Assembly (NCBI RefSeq): GCF_017302985.1
Contig: NZ_JAFIMU010000017.1
Location: 434,001 to 498,000, forward strand
From: Corallococcus macrosporus
GTDB lineage: Bacteria > Myxococcota > Myxococcia > Myxococcales > Myxococcaceae
Length of the DNA stretch: 64,000 nt
Direction: 5' to 3'
The translations under genes and the position numbers were made by a program. Below the pieces are notes generated by a model that worked only from the letters and a program-made list of their open reading frames with translations, ran no database searches and had not been told where the DNA came from. Positions 26,937 through 35,336 of the stretch are shown here, in pieces (the stretch's first letter is position 1; each line of letters opens with the position of its first letter).

Positions 26937-27806
26937 TCAGTGATTCGCGGGAGGCCGCTGCTTTGCATGGAGGCTCAGCAGGACGCCCGTGAGCAGCGCG
27001 GCGCCACCCAGGAGCAGCCGCTGGGTGAGGGGCTCGCCGAGCAGCAGCACCGCGCCCATCGCCGCGATGACCGGGACGCACAGCTGCACCACCGCCGCAC
27101 GCGCGCTGCTCAGGTGGGGCAGCGCCGCGTACCAGAGGCTGTAGCCCACGCCGGAGGCGAGCGCGCCCGAGGTGGCCGCGAGCAGCAGCCCCTTCGACGA
27201 AAGGTGTGGGGCCGCGTCCAGCGCGGGCGAGAGCAGCACGAGCGCCAGGGCCAGCGGCACGCCGCGCAGGAAGTTGCCAGCCGTCGCCGCGAGCGGATCC
27301 GTGCTCCCGCGTCCCCGCAGGCTGTAGATGCCCCACGCCGCGCCCGCCGCGGCCATGAGCCCCGCGCCCAGCGCATCCGGCGCGCTCGCTCCAGGAAGCG
27401 TGAGCCCCGCGAGGCCCGCGAGCGCCACCGCGAGCCCGGCCCATTCGAGCGCGCGGGGCCGCTCACCGCGCGCGAGTCCCGCCGCGAGCATGGTGAGCTG
27501 CACGCAGCCGAAGAGCAGCAGGGCGCCCACGCCCGCCCCGATGCGCACGTAGGCGAAGCTGAAGCCCGCCGCGTACACGAAGAGCGCGAGCGCCGAGGCC
27601 CAGCTCCCGTGCCCCGCCGCCGTGGGTCCGCCCCGCCGGAGCCGCAGCAGCAGCGCGAGCACCAGCGCTCCCGACGCGAGCCGGACCAGCGTGAACGCGC
27701 CCGCGTCGATGCTGCGCGCCGCGCCTCCGGAGAGGGCCGCGCGGCACAGCAGCGAGTTCGCGGCGAAGCCCAGGAGGGCCAGCAGGGTGAGGAGGGGCGT
27801 GCTCAC
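26937..27806 (-). CDS. EamA/DMT-family transporter
   Basis: A 289-residue membrane protein with ten predicted hydrophobic segments in two homologous halves, as in drug/metabolite transporters. The start is GTG 27806 (VSTPLLTLLALLGFAANSLL), the first residue of the first membrane helix. The family pattern is seen in LLCRAALSGGAARSIDAGAF, FSFAYVRIGAGVGALLLFGCVQ (end of the first EamA unit) and YAALPHLSSARAAVVQLCVPVIAA with LLGEPLTQRLLLGGAALL (second unit). Such carriers export small metabolites or amino acids; the substrate is unknown. It is divergent from the giant gene at 27948. Confidence 0.9.
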   Translation of the reverse strand: MSTPLLTLLALLGFAANSLLCRAALSGGAARSIDAGAFTLVRLASGALVLALLLRLRRGGPTAAGHGSWASALALFVYAAGFSFAYVRIGAGVGALLLFGCVQLTMLAAGLARGERPRALEWAGLAVALAGLAGLTLPGASAPDALGAGLMAAAGAAWGIYSLRGRGSTDPLAATAGNFLRGVPLALALVLLSPALDAAPHLSSKGLLLAATSGALASGVGYSLWYAALPHLSSARAAVVQLCVPVIAAMGAVLLLGEPLTQRLLLGGAALLTGVLLSLHAKQRPPANH

Positions 27807-27884
27807 GCCGCAGGGACATAGCGGGCCTCGGGAGGGCCCCACCCGGCGTCCCCGCCCCGTCCGTTGAAAGGACGACAAGGATTT

Positions 27885-27937
27885 CACCCCTCCACGTTTG
27901 AGGGGTGTCGGCCGGTGGGGCACACCGGTTGAGGGGG
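27885..27937 (+). promoter_or_regulatory. Structured leader with duplicated Shine-Dalgarno-like sequence
   Basis: Two hairpins precede the giant gene: CACCCCTC (27885-27892) with GAGGGGTG (27900-27907), and CCGGTG (27912-27917) with CACCGG (27923-27928). The ribosome site GAGGGGG follows at 27931-27937. CCCCTC can pair either with GAGGGG at 27900 or with GAGGGG of the ribosome site, which would give two alternative folds. Function is inferred. Confidence 0.45.
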
Positions 27938-27947
27938 AGCCTTTTTC

Positions 27948-30900
27948 ATGCGAGCAGGGGTCGAGAGGCACGCGCTGCGTCAGTGCGGGGTCATGGCCGC
28001 GGTGCTGGTGTTGCTGTGCTCCGTGGAGGCCTTCGCGGGCCCGGAGCTGGACTGGCTGGCGTCCCAGCAGAATGTGGACGGCAGCTACGGCGACACGCCT
28101 GCTTCGCTCGCGACGCCCTCGCAGACGACCTCCGAGGTCCTGCGCGCGCAGTTGCTGCTCGACCAGGCGCTCCTGCCCGGCTTCGAGTCGGCGTTCACCT
28201 GGCTCGACTCCCGGACCGAGGTCCACGCGGAGCTGCTCGCGCGAAGGCTCACGGTCACCGCGCTCGCGGGCCGGCCGACCGTGCTCACGGCGAACGCGCT
28301 GCTCTCGCTCCAGACCCGCGGCGGGGGTTTCTCCCACCAGCTGGGTTTCGCTCCAAGCGTGCGGGACACCGCGATGGCGCTGGAGGCCCTGGCGGCGGCC
28401 AACCAGGGCGCCACGCCCCAGGCGTCCCGGGCCGTGGCCTTCCTCCTCTCGTGCCAGCTGGGCAACGGCGGCTGGGCGGAGGGCGTCAACGAGGCGTCCC
28501 CCTTCCTCTCCGCGGTGGCGCTGCGCTCGCTCTGGCCGTACCGGGCCATCTATGGAGGCGTCGCGGCGGCGCTGACCCGGGCCCAGGGGTTCCTTTGGTC
28601 CCGGCGCGGGACGGACGGACTGTGGGGCGAGGACTTCGTGAGCGCGCACGCGCTGCTCGCGTTGGTGCCCACCGTCTCGGAGGCGGCGGTGCTGGACCCG
28701 GCCGTGGCGGCCCTGAAGGGGCATCAAGCGCCGGACGGCAGCTGGGGCCAGGACGCGTACACCACCGCGCTGGTGCTCCAGGCCCTCAAGGTCCATGCGG
28801 CCCGGCAGACGGGGGAGACCCCGGCGCCCACGGGCTCCGTGGCGGGCTACGTCGTGCGCGCTCACGGCACCGAGCCCCTGCCGGGCGTCACCGTGGCCGT
28901 GGGCGGCGCCGAGGAGCTCTCCGTCACCACCAACGCGGACGGCTACTTCCTGCTGCCCCACCTGCCTCCGGGCGCCTTCACGCTGACCGCCTCCCGCGCG
29001 GGCTTCCTCCCCGCCAGCGTCGTGGTGGAGGTGCAGCCCCGGCAGGTCACCCTCGCCGGCAGGCTGGCGCTGGACGTGGCCACGCAGACGGGCCTCGTGG
29101 CGGGCTCGGTGGTGGACTCGGTGACGCGGCAGCCGCTGTCCTCCGTGCAGGTGGTCCTGCAGGGGCCCACGTCGCGCGCGGTGCTCACGGACGCGCGCGG
29201 TGACTTCGACTTCGGCCCGGTGACGCCGGGGACGTACGCGCTGGGCTTCCAGAAGGCGGGCTACCGCGCGGTGTCGGGAGAGGCCGTCGTGGTGGCGGGC
29301 GGGAGGCTGGAGGCCCACCCCGCGCTGACGCCGGACGACGTGCCCGTGGAGGACGGTCCTGGCGCGGTGTCCGGACGGGTGGTGGACGGCAAGACGGGCC
29401 TGCCGCTCGCGGGCGCACGCTTCGCGCTGAGCGCCAGCCAGCAGGTCCTCACGGGCCCGGACGGCACCTTCGCGCTCGCGTCCGTGCCGCGCGGCAGCTA
29501 CGCGGGCACGCTGAGCGCTTCGGGCTACCAGTCCCTGACCTTCAGCCTCATGTTCAGCCCGGGCGCGAGCGGTGCGCTGGGCGTGATGACGCTGTTCCCG
29601 GTGGACGTGACGCCCGCGCCCACGCGGCTGACGCTGCGGGGCAGCGTGACGGACGGCGTGAAGGGCACGCCCGTGGCCCAGGCCCACGTGACGCTGACGG
29701 AGACGGGGCAGTCCGTCACCACCGGCGCGGACGGGCGCTTCGTCCTGGCGGACCTGACGTTGCAGGCCTTCAACCTCGCGGTGGCGGCGCCGGGGTACGC
29801 CCCCGCCACCTACGCCATCCAGGTGGGGGCCTATGGCGAGGCGGTGGTGGAGCTGAAGCTGTCGCCGCCCGGCAGCAGCGCCACCACCAGCACCCTGTCC
29901 GGCCTGGTGACGGACGCGGCGCAGGGCCTGCCCCTCCAGGGGGCCCGCGTCGCCATCGCGGGCACCGCGCTGTCCGCCCTCACCGGCCCGGATGGCGCCT
30001 TCAGCCTGAGCGGCATCCCGGCGCTGGAGTTCACCGTGGAGGTCTCCGCGGTGGGTCATGCGCCCAGGACGGTGGCCGTGCAACTGGTCGCGCACGGTGG
30101 CTACACGCTGGACTCCGCGCTGGAGCCGGTGTCCACGGACGGCTTCCAGGTGGTGTCCCTGGAGGCGACGCAGCCGGAGGCGGGCGCCAACGGCACCGTC
30201 GTCTTCACAGCGCGCATCGCCAGCCTGCTGGGCGCGCCCCAGTCGGTGCTGGTGCTGGGCGTCGTCCAGGACGCGGCCGGCACGGAGGTCGCGTCGGTGA
30301 CGCCCTACGCGGTGGGCACCGAGCAGCCCGCCTCCAGCTTCAGCTTCGCGCCGGGCGAGGAGAAGACGCTCACCGTCCCGTGGAAGACGGTGCAGTTCTC
30401 TCCGGGCGTGTACCGCCTGGTGCTGCGCGTGGTGGAGCCGGGCACCGTCACGCGCGCCCTGCCCACCGGTGAGGTGCTGGCGGAGGCCGCGGCCTCCTCG
30501 CGCATCCTCCCCACCTCCGCGCTGAGTGGCGCGATGAGCCTGTCGCCCCCGCTCACCCAGGCGGGCGTCCCCACGCCGGTGGCCTTCACGGCGCTGCTGC
30601 GCAACGCGGGCAACGTGCCGCTCGCGGCGGGCGCGTACTCGCTCACCGTCGTGCACCCGGACACGTCGGAGGTGCTCTACACGGCGCAGGCCACCGCGGC
30701 CGCGCTGCCGGTGGGCGGGCTCGCCACGGTGTCGCTGGGCAGCTTCACGCCGCTCGTGGCGGGCAACCTCCAGGTGCGCGTGCGGCCCCAGACGCCGGGC
30801 GTCGCGGGTGAGGTGACGGACCGGCTCTACGTGGGCGACAAGGCCACGGGCAGCTTCACCGTCAGCCGCACCGTCGTGCCGGAGGGCACGCAGACGGTGC

Positions 30901-33900
30901 GCGGCCACATCGGTCTGCAGGGCGTGGACACCGCGCAGGGCGGCAGCACGGATCCGCTGTTCGCGTTCGTGAAGGAGGCGGTGCGCCGGGGTGGTGAATA
31001 CACCGCGCCCCAGGCGGAGGCCTGGCACCGGGCGAACCGCTGCCTGGGCTGCCACATCCAGACCCAGAGCCTGCTGGGACTCGCCAGCTCCTTCGACAAG
31101 GCCCCGGTGGACCGGCGGGCCGCGACGTCGCTCTACAACAACGTCTCCACCAGCCCGTACGCGGACGGCGCGCTGCGCATCTCCCACCCGGAGTTCACCC
31201 GCACGCAGACGACGCTGGGCCTGTGGTCGCTGTCCGCGTGGCCGGACGTGCCGGGCACCTTCCGCGCGAAGTACCGGGCGGCGCGCTTCCTCTTCGACCG
31301 CCGCCAGCAGTCCGGGGACCGGACGTGGTTCACGCCGGACTACGGCGGCTACTGGTTCGGCTCGGACGTGGGCCACACGGCCCTGACGGTGAAGGGCTTC
31401 GCCAACCTGCTGAAGGACGCCACGCGCCCGGACATGGCCGCGGGCGTCACGGACTACGCGCTCGTGCCGGTGGGCAGCGTGTCGACGGGCGCGAACGGCG
31501 TCGTCGACCTGGCCACGGGACCGGACGGCACGCTGTACGCGCTCAAGAGCCAGGGCGTCATCGACCGGCTGGACCTGGTGACGGGCGCGGCCACGACGGT
31601 GGTGACGGGCCTGCCCACGCCGGTGTCCTCGCTGTCCCTCGCGGCGGATGGCACCTTCTTCGTCACCCGGCAGTCCAACCCCACCGTCATCAAGGTGCGC
31701 GGGGACGGCACGCGCGACAACTTCTTCGCGGGCGGCTACCTCACCGACGGCGCGCTCGGGCCGGATGGCTGGCTGTACGCGCCGGACTACTACGGCCAGC
31801 GCGTGCTGCGCGTGTCCCCCACGGGCCAGGTGGAGACGTATGCGCAGGGCGGGCTCTTCAGCTACCCCCAGGGCGTGGCCTTCGACGCGGAGGGCCGCCT
31901 GCTGGTGGCAAACGCCTCCGCGTACAACCTGCTCCAGGTGGCGGCGGACCGCACCGTGTCCGTGAAGGCGGAAGGCCTGGCGTACACGCCCCAGCGGATG
32001 GTGCTCGCGCCGGACGGCAGCGTGTACGTGCTCGCGTCCCAACCGTACTCGGAGGGAGTGCTGCGCGTGCGTCCGGACGGCAGCGCAGAGCGCGTCGCGG
32101 AGCTGAGCGCGCCCCGGGCCCTGGCCTTCGTGGGAGAGCGGCTGCTCGTCGCCGCCGCCTCCGGGGCTCCGCTCCGCGAGCTCCAGCGCGCGCCGCTGGA
32201 CACGTCCGCGCTCGCGGCCTTCCGCGCGGAGGTGCCCCGGGCGGTGCGCTACCTGCTCGCCAGCCACCAGGACAACTCGACCGACAACCTCACCCACGCG
32301 CTGCGGATGATGGGGCTCGCGGAGGCGCGCCCGGTGCTGGACGACAGCGCCCTGCTCGCGCAGGTGGAGGCGGCCATCACCTACGAGGCGAACCTGCTGC
32401 GCTCGCGCCAGCGCGCGGACGGCGGTTGGGGCCGCTATGTCGGCCAGGGCAGTGACCCGCTGGTGGCGGCGATGGTGGGCATCGCGCTGGAGTACACGGA
32501 GCCGTCTCCCACCGACCCGCAGATCCGCCGCATCATCCAGTACCTGCTCGCCACCCAGCGCGCGGACGGCTCCTGGGACAACGTGAACAACGGCCTGAGC
32601 ACGCGGCTGGCCTCCACCAGCTTCGTGATGGTCTTCATGCCCAAGGCCCTGGAGCGGCTGGGCGGGCTGGACGTGGACCTGCACGTCGAGCTGCCGGCGA
32701 CGGTGGCGCTCTCCAACCCCACGGTCGCGCCCACCACGGCGGTGCCCGGACCGGACGGGAGCACCGCGTACACCTGGAAGCTGCTGGGCGTTACCCACGC
32801 CGGACGCGACGTGGACTTCGACCTCACGCTGCACGCGCTGGCGCTGGGCGAGGCGCGCCCCGTGGCGCTGCGCGCGGAGCTGGAGTTCAAGAACTCCTTC
32901 CTGGAGGAGACGGTGAAGTCGCCCCTGGACGTGCCCACCGTGCGCGCGGCCAGCGGCCTGACGCTCGCCATCGCGGCGGCCCCCGGCACGGCCCCTGCGC
33001 ACACGCCCGTGGCCCTGAGCGCCACGGTGACGAACACCGGCCTGGCGTCCGCCTCCGGCCAGGTGGCGCTGGTCATCCGTGCCGCCGGAAGCACGGAGCC
33101 CACGGCCACGCTGCCGCCCCTGATGCTGGGCGAGCTGGCCCCGGGCGCGCAGCGCGTCCTGCCCACGACCTGGGACACCGGGGACACGCTCGCGGGCCCC
33201 TATGAAGTGCACGGCCGGCTGCTGGATGCGCAGGGCCGCGTGGTCGCCGAGGGCGTGGCTCCCTTGCGCATCACCGCCCCGGAGGCCGTCGCCTCCACCG
33301 CCCTCACCACGGACAAGCCGGTGTACGGCGCGTGGGACGCGGTGCGCATCACGGGCCGCGTGGCCAACGTGGCGCCCAACGCGCTGCTGGCCCCCTCCAA
33401 GGTGGAGGTGACGGTGCGCACGCCCGGTGGCGCGGTGCTGGCCACCGAGACGCGGGACGTGCACCAGTTGATGCCCGGCACGAGCCTGGACCTGCCCTTC
33501 CCGCTGACGCTGCACGACGCCGCGTCCGGCACCTACCCGGTGACGCTCACGCTGAAGGACGCGCTCACCCGGCAGGTGCTGAGCACCCGCGCCACCACCT
33601 TCCAGGTGGAGCGGCGGGACCTGGACGGCCTCACGGGCGGCGTGACGGTGGCGCTGCCGCAGGTGTCCGCGGGCGTGCCCAACACCTGCACGGACACCGT
33701 GCGCAGCCTGTCCGCGAGCGGCGCGGCCGGGGTGACGCTGGTGCGCCAGGTGCTCGCGCTGGGCACGGGCGCGGTGGTGGCGCAGACGCGCCAGACCGTG
33801 GACCTGGTGGGCACGGCGCCCCACGTCGAGCCGCGCATGGTCGCGACGGCCGGACTCGCCACGGGCGACTACGCCTGCGCGCTCCAGGCGGAAGGGCCGG

Positions 33901-35234
33901 GGGGAACGCGCTCGCTGGGCTTCGCGCCCTTCCGCGTCGAGGCGCCGGCCGTCCGGCTGGAGGCCTCGCTCACGCCGATGAACCGGGGCCGGTTGCTGGT
34001 GCTGCTCGACGCGCCCGTCGAGGGCAGTGGCCACGACAACGACACCTACGGCCCCACGGGCGCGCCGGGACTGCTCGCCCAGAAGGCCTTCCTGGAGACC
34101 CTGCTCACCCAGGCGGGCTGGGCGTACACCCTCATCCAGCAGGACCAGGGTGAGAAGCGCTTCGGCAACGAGCTGCGCACGGGGGGCTACACCGCCTACG
34201 CCCTCTTCACGGAGTTCTTCACCCTCAACGCCCAGGTGCAGAAGGAGCTGCGCGAGGCCGTCTTCCGGGGCGAGGGGCTGCTCATCGCGGGCGACCATGA
34301 CGCGCGCAACAAGGCGGTGCAGGACGCGCTGGGGGTGCGGTACTCGAGCACCACCGTCAGCAAGGTGGAGCGCGTGATGCTGGACGCGGCGGAGTTCCCG
34401 CTGCTCAGCGGCGAGCTGGCGGTGCTGGCCAGCGAGCGGCCCCTGCGCGTGGAGCGGGTCGGCGCCCAGCGGCTGGGCACCTACGTCCTGGCCGCGGGCA
34501 CGCCGCTGCCGCCCACGCCCCTGGAGGCGCTGACGCTCAACTCCTACGGCGAGGGTGACGCGGGCTTCGCGGGCATGGACCTGCTGGCCATCGCCACGCG
34601 CGACGGGCAGGCGAGCCTGGCCGCGGATGTGCTCCGGGCCCTGCTGGAGCGGGTGCGCCCGGGCGCGCTGCCCACCGGCGCCCGCGCCGTCGTCCCGCTG
34701 CGGCTGGAGGTGACCAACCCGGGCATCGCCGTGCCCGTCACCACCGGGGTCGCGCTGCCGCCGGGCGCGGAGGTGGTGGACGCGGGAGGCGGCCAGGTGC
34801 AGGGCGGCACCGTGCGCCACGCCTTCGCGCTGGCCGCGGGGGAGACGAAGCAGGTGCGCCTCTGGGTGCGCCTGCCCCCGGAGGCCGGCCCCGCCGTCTT
34901 CCAGGCGGTGGTGGAGGGCACGCTGGGCGGGCCGCCGGTGACGGTGACCGCGAGCACCACGCTGCCGGTCACGGCGCCGCCGTCACTCCCCTCCATCCGC
35001 GCGCAGCTCAACGCGCTCGTCGCGGCGGGCCACCCGGCCTCCACGGCGCTGAAGAAGGCCAGCGCGCTGGTGGGCATGGCCATCGCGGAGACGTACCCGG
35101 ACCTCGTCATCGAGGACGTCACGCTGGCGACGGATGCGCTCCTCCCGGTGACGGACGCGCAGGGAATGGCGCCGCGCGTGGCGCTGGGCACGTGGCTGCG
35201 TCACGCGACCCTGGGCAAGGAGGCCCCCCACTAG
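27948..35234 (+). CDS. Giant exported protein with toroid, regulatory-like and propeller domains
   Basis: A 2428-residue protein; ATG 27948 follows GAGGGGGAG. A signal peptide ends at VEAFA. Residues 30-290 form an alpha/alpha-toroid with prenyltransferase/squalene-oxidase-type repeats (QNVDGSYGD, GNGGWAEG, GTDGLWGED, PDGSWGQD). Five carboxypeptidase-regulatory-like beta domains start near 297, 383, 473, 561 and 648 (e.g. SGRVVDGKTGLPLAGARF). Extracellular CARDB-like beta domains follow to about 1010. RCLGCH (Cys1032, Cys1035, His1036) is a single c-type haem motif. A propeller-like region spans about 1185-1390 (GPDGTLYALKSQG, GPDGWLYAPDYYGQ), then a second toroid at 1425-1580 (RADGGWGRY, RADGSWDN). 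More beta domains follow, and near 2010-2240 an alpha/beta domain (RGRLLVLLDAPVEGSG) of amidotransferase-like look. It is followed by the transglutaminase-fold gene. No enzyme activity is assigned; the layout suggests a surface recognition or scaffold protein. Confidence 0.88.
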   Translation: MRAGVERHALRQCGVMAAVLVLLCSVEAFAGPELDWLASQQNVDGSYGDTPASLATPSQTTSEVLRAQLLLDQALLPGFESAFTWLDSRTEVHAELLARRLTVTALAGRPTVLTANALLSLQTRGGGFSHQLGFAPSVRDTAMALEALAAANQGATPQASRAVAFLLSCQLGNGGWAEGVNEASPFLSAVALRSLWPYRAIYGGVAAALTRAQGFLWSRRGTDGLWGEDFVSAHALLALVPTVSEAAVLDPAVAALKGHQAPDGSWGQDAYTTALVLQALKVHAARQTGETPAPTGSVAGYVVRAHGTEPLPGVTVAVGGAEELSVTTNADGYFLLPHLPPGAFTLTASRAGFLPASVVVEVQPRQVTLAGRLALDVATQTGLVAGSVVDSVTRQPLSSVQVVLQGPTSRAVLTDARGDFDFGPVTPGTYALGFQKAGYRAVSGEAVVVAGGRLEAHPALTPDDVPVEDGPGAVSGRVVDGKTGLPLAGARFALSASQQVLTGPDGTFALASVPRGSYAGTLSASGYQSLTFSLMFSPGASGALGVMTLFPVDVTPAPTRLTLRGSVTDGVKGTPVAQAHVTLTETGQSVTTGADGRFVLADLTLQAFNLAVAAPGYAPATYAIQVGAYGEAVVELKLSPPGSSATTSTLSGLVTDAAQGLPLQGARVAIAGTALSALTGPDGAFSLSGIPALEFTVEVSAVGHAPRTVAVQLVAHGGYTLDSALEPVSTDGFQVVSLEATQPEAGANGTVVFTARIASLLGAPQSVLVLGVVQDAAGTEVASVTPYAVGTEQPASSFSFAPGEEKTLTVPWKTVQFSPGVYRLVLRVVEPGTVTRALPTGEVLAEAAASSRILPTSALSGAMSLSPPLTQAGVPTPVAFTALLRNAGNVPLAAGAYSLTVVHPDTSEVLYTAQATAAALPVGGLATVSLGSFTPLVAGNLQVRVRPQTPGVAGEVTDRLYVGDKATGSFTVSRTVVPEGTQTVRGHIGLQGVDTAQGGSTDPLFAFVKEAVRRGGEYTAPQAEAWHRANRCLGCHIQTQSLLGLASSFDKAPVDRRAATSLYNNVSTSPYADGALRISHPEFTRTQTTLGLWSLSAWPDVPGTFRAKYRAARFLFDRRQQSGDRTWFTPDYGGYWFGSDVGHTALTVKGFANLLKDATRPDMAAGVTDYALVPVGSVSTGANGVVDLATGPDGTLYALKSQGVIDRLDLVTGAATTVVTGLPTPVSSLSLAADGTFFVTRQSNPTVIKVRGDGTRDNFFAGGYLTDGALGPDGWLYAPDYYGQRVLRVSPTGQVETYAQGGLFSYPQGVAFDAEGRLLVANASAYNLLQVAADRTVSVKAEGLAYTPQRMVLAPDGSVYVLASQPYSEGVLRVRPDGSAERVAELSAPRALAFVGERLLVAAASGAPLRELQRAPLDTSALAAFRAEVPRAVRYLLASHQDNSTDNLTHALRMMGLAEARPVLDDSALLAQVEAAITYEANLLRSRQRADGGWGRYVGQGSDPLVAAMVGIALEYTEPSPTDPQIRRIIQYLLATQRADGSWDNVNNGLSTRLASTSFVMVFMPKALERLGGLDVDLHVELPATVALSNPTVAPTTAVPGPDGSTAYTWKLLGVTHAGRDVDFDLTLHALALGEARPVALRAELEFKNSFLEETVKSPLDVPTVRAASGLTLAIAAAPGTAPAHTPVALSATVTNTGLASASGQVALVIRAAGSTEPTATLPPLMLGELAPGAQRVLPTTWDTGDTLAGPYEVHGRLLDAQGRVVAEGVAPLRITAPEAVASTALTTDKPVYGAWDAVRITGRVANVAPNALLAPSKVEVTVRTPGGAVLATETRDVHQLMPGTSLDLPFPLTLHDAASGTYPVTLTLKDALTRQVLSTRATTFQVERRDLDGLTGGVTVALPQVSAGVPNTCTDTVRSLSASGAAGVTLVRQVLALGTGAVVAQTRQTVDLVGTAPHVEPRMVATAGLATGDYACALQAEGPGGTRSLGFAPFRVEAPAVRLEASLTPMNRGRLLVLLDAPVEGSGHDNDTYGPTGAPGLLAQKAFLETLLTQAGWAYTLIQQDQGEKRFGNELRTGGYTAYALFTEFFTLNAQVQKELREAVFRGEGLLIAGDHDARNKAVQDALGVRYSSTTVSKVERVMLDAAEFPLLSGELAVLASERPLRVERVGAQRLGTYVLAAGTPLPPTPLEALTLNSYGEGDAGFAGMDLLAIATRDGQASLAADVLRALLERVRPGALPTGARAVVPLRLEVTNPGIAVPVTTGVALPPGAEVVDAGGGQVQGGTVRHAFALAAGETKQVRLWVRLPPEAGPAVFQAVVEGTLGGPPVTVTASTTLPVTAPPSLPSIRAQLNALVAAGHPASTALKKASALVGMAIAETYPDLVIEDVTLATDALLPVTDAQGMAPRVALGTWLRHATLGKEAPH

Positions 35235-35298
35235 GGGGGCCGTGGCGCACGCGAACCGGGTCGGCAATCTCTTTCATCCACACGATTCATGGACCGAG

Positions 35299-35317
35299 GT
35301 CCCTCCCCGCGAGGGAC
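35299..35317 (+). promoter_or_regulatory. Stem-loop upstream of the transglutaminase-fold gene
   Basis: GTCCCTC-cccgc-GAGGGAC is a perfect 7-bp stem located 19 bases before ATG 35337 and 64 bases after the giant gene's stop. It could trim transcription between the two genes or hold the leader of the second. Confidence 0.35.
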
Positions 35318-35336
35318 GCGCAGCAGGGAGTCCGTC

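Noticed and set aside
26937-34820. A 2627-codon open frame on the minus strand running through the giant gene
   Set aside because: Only its last 289 codons are a real gene (EamA). The rest is antisense to the 2428-residue protein, with low-complexity Arg/His/Gly/Gln-rich sequence produced by strong G+C bias.
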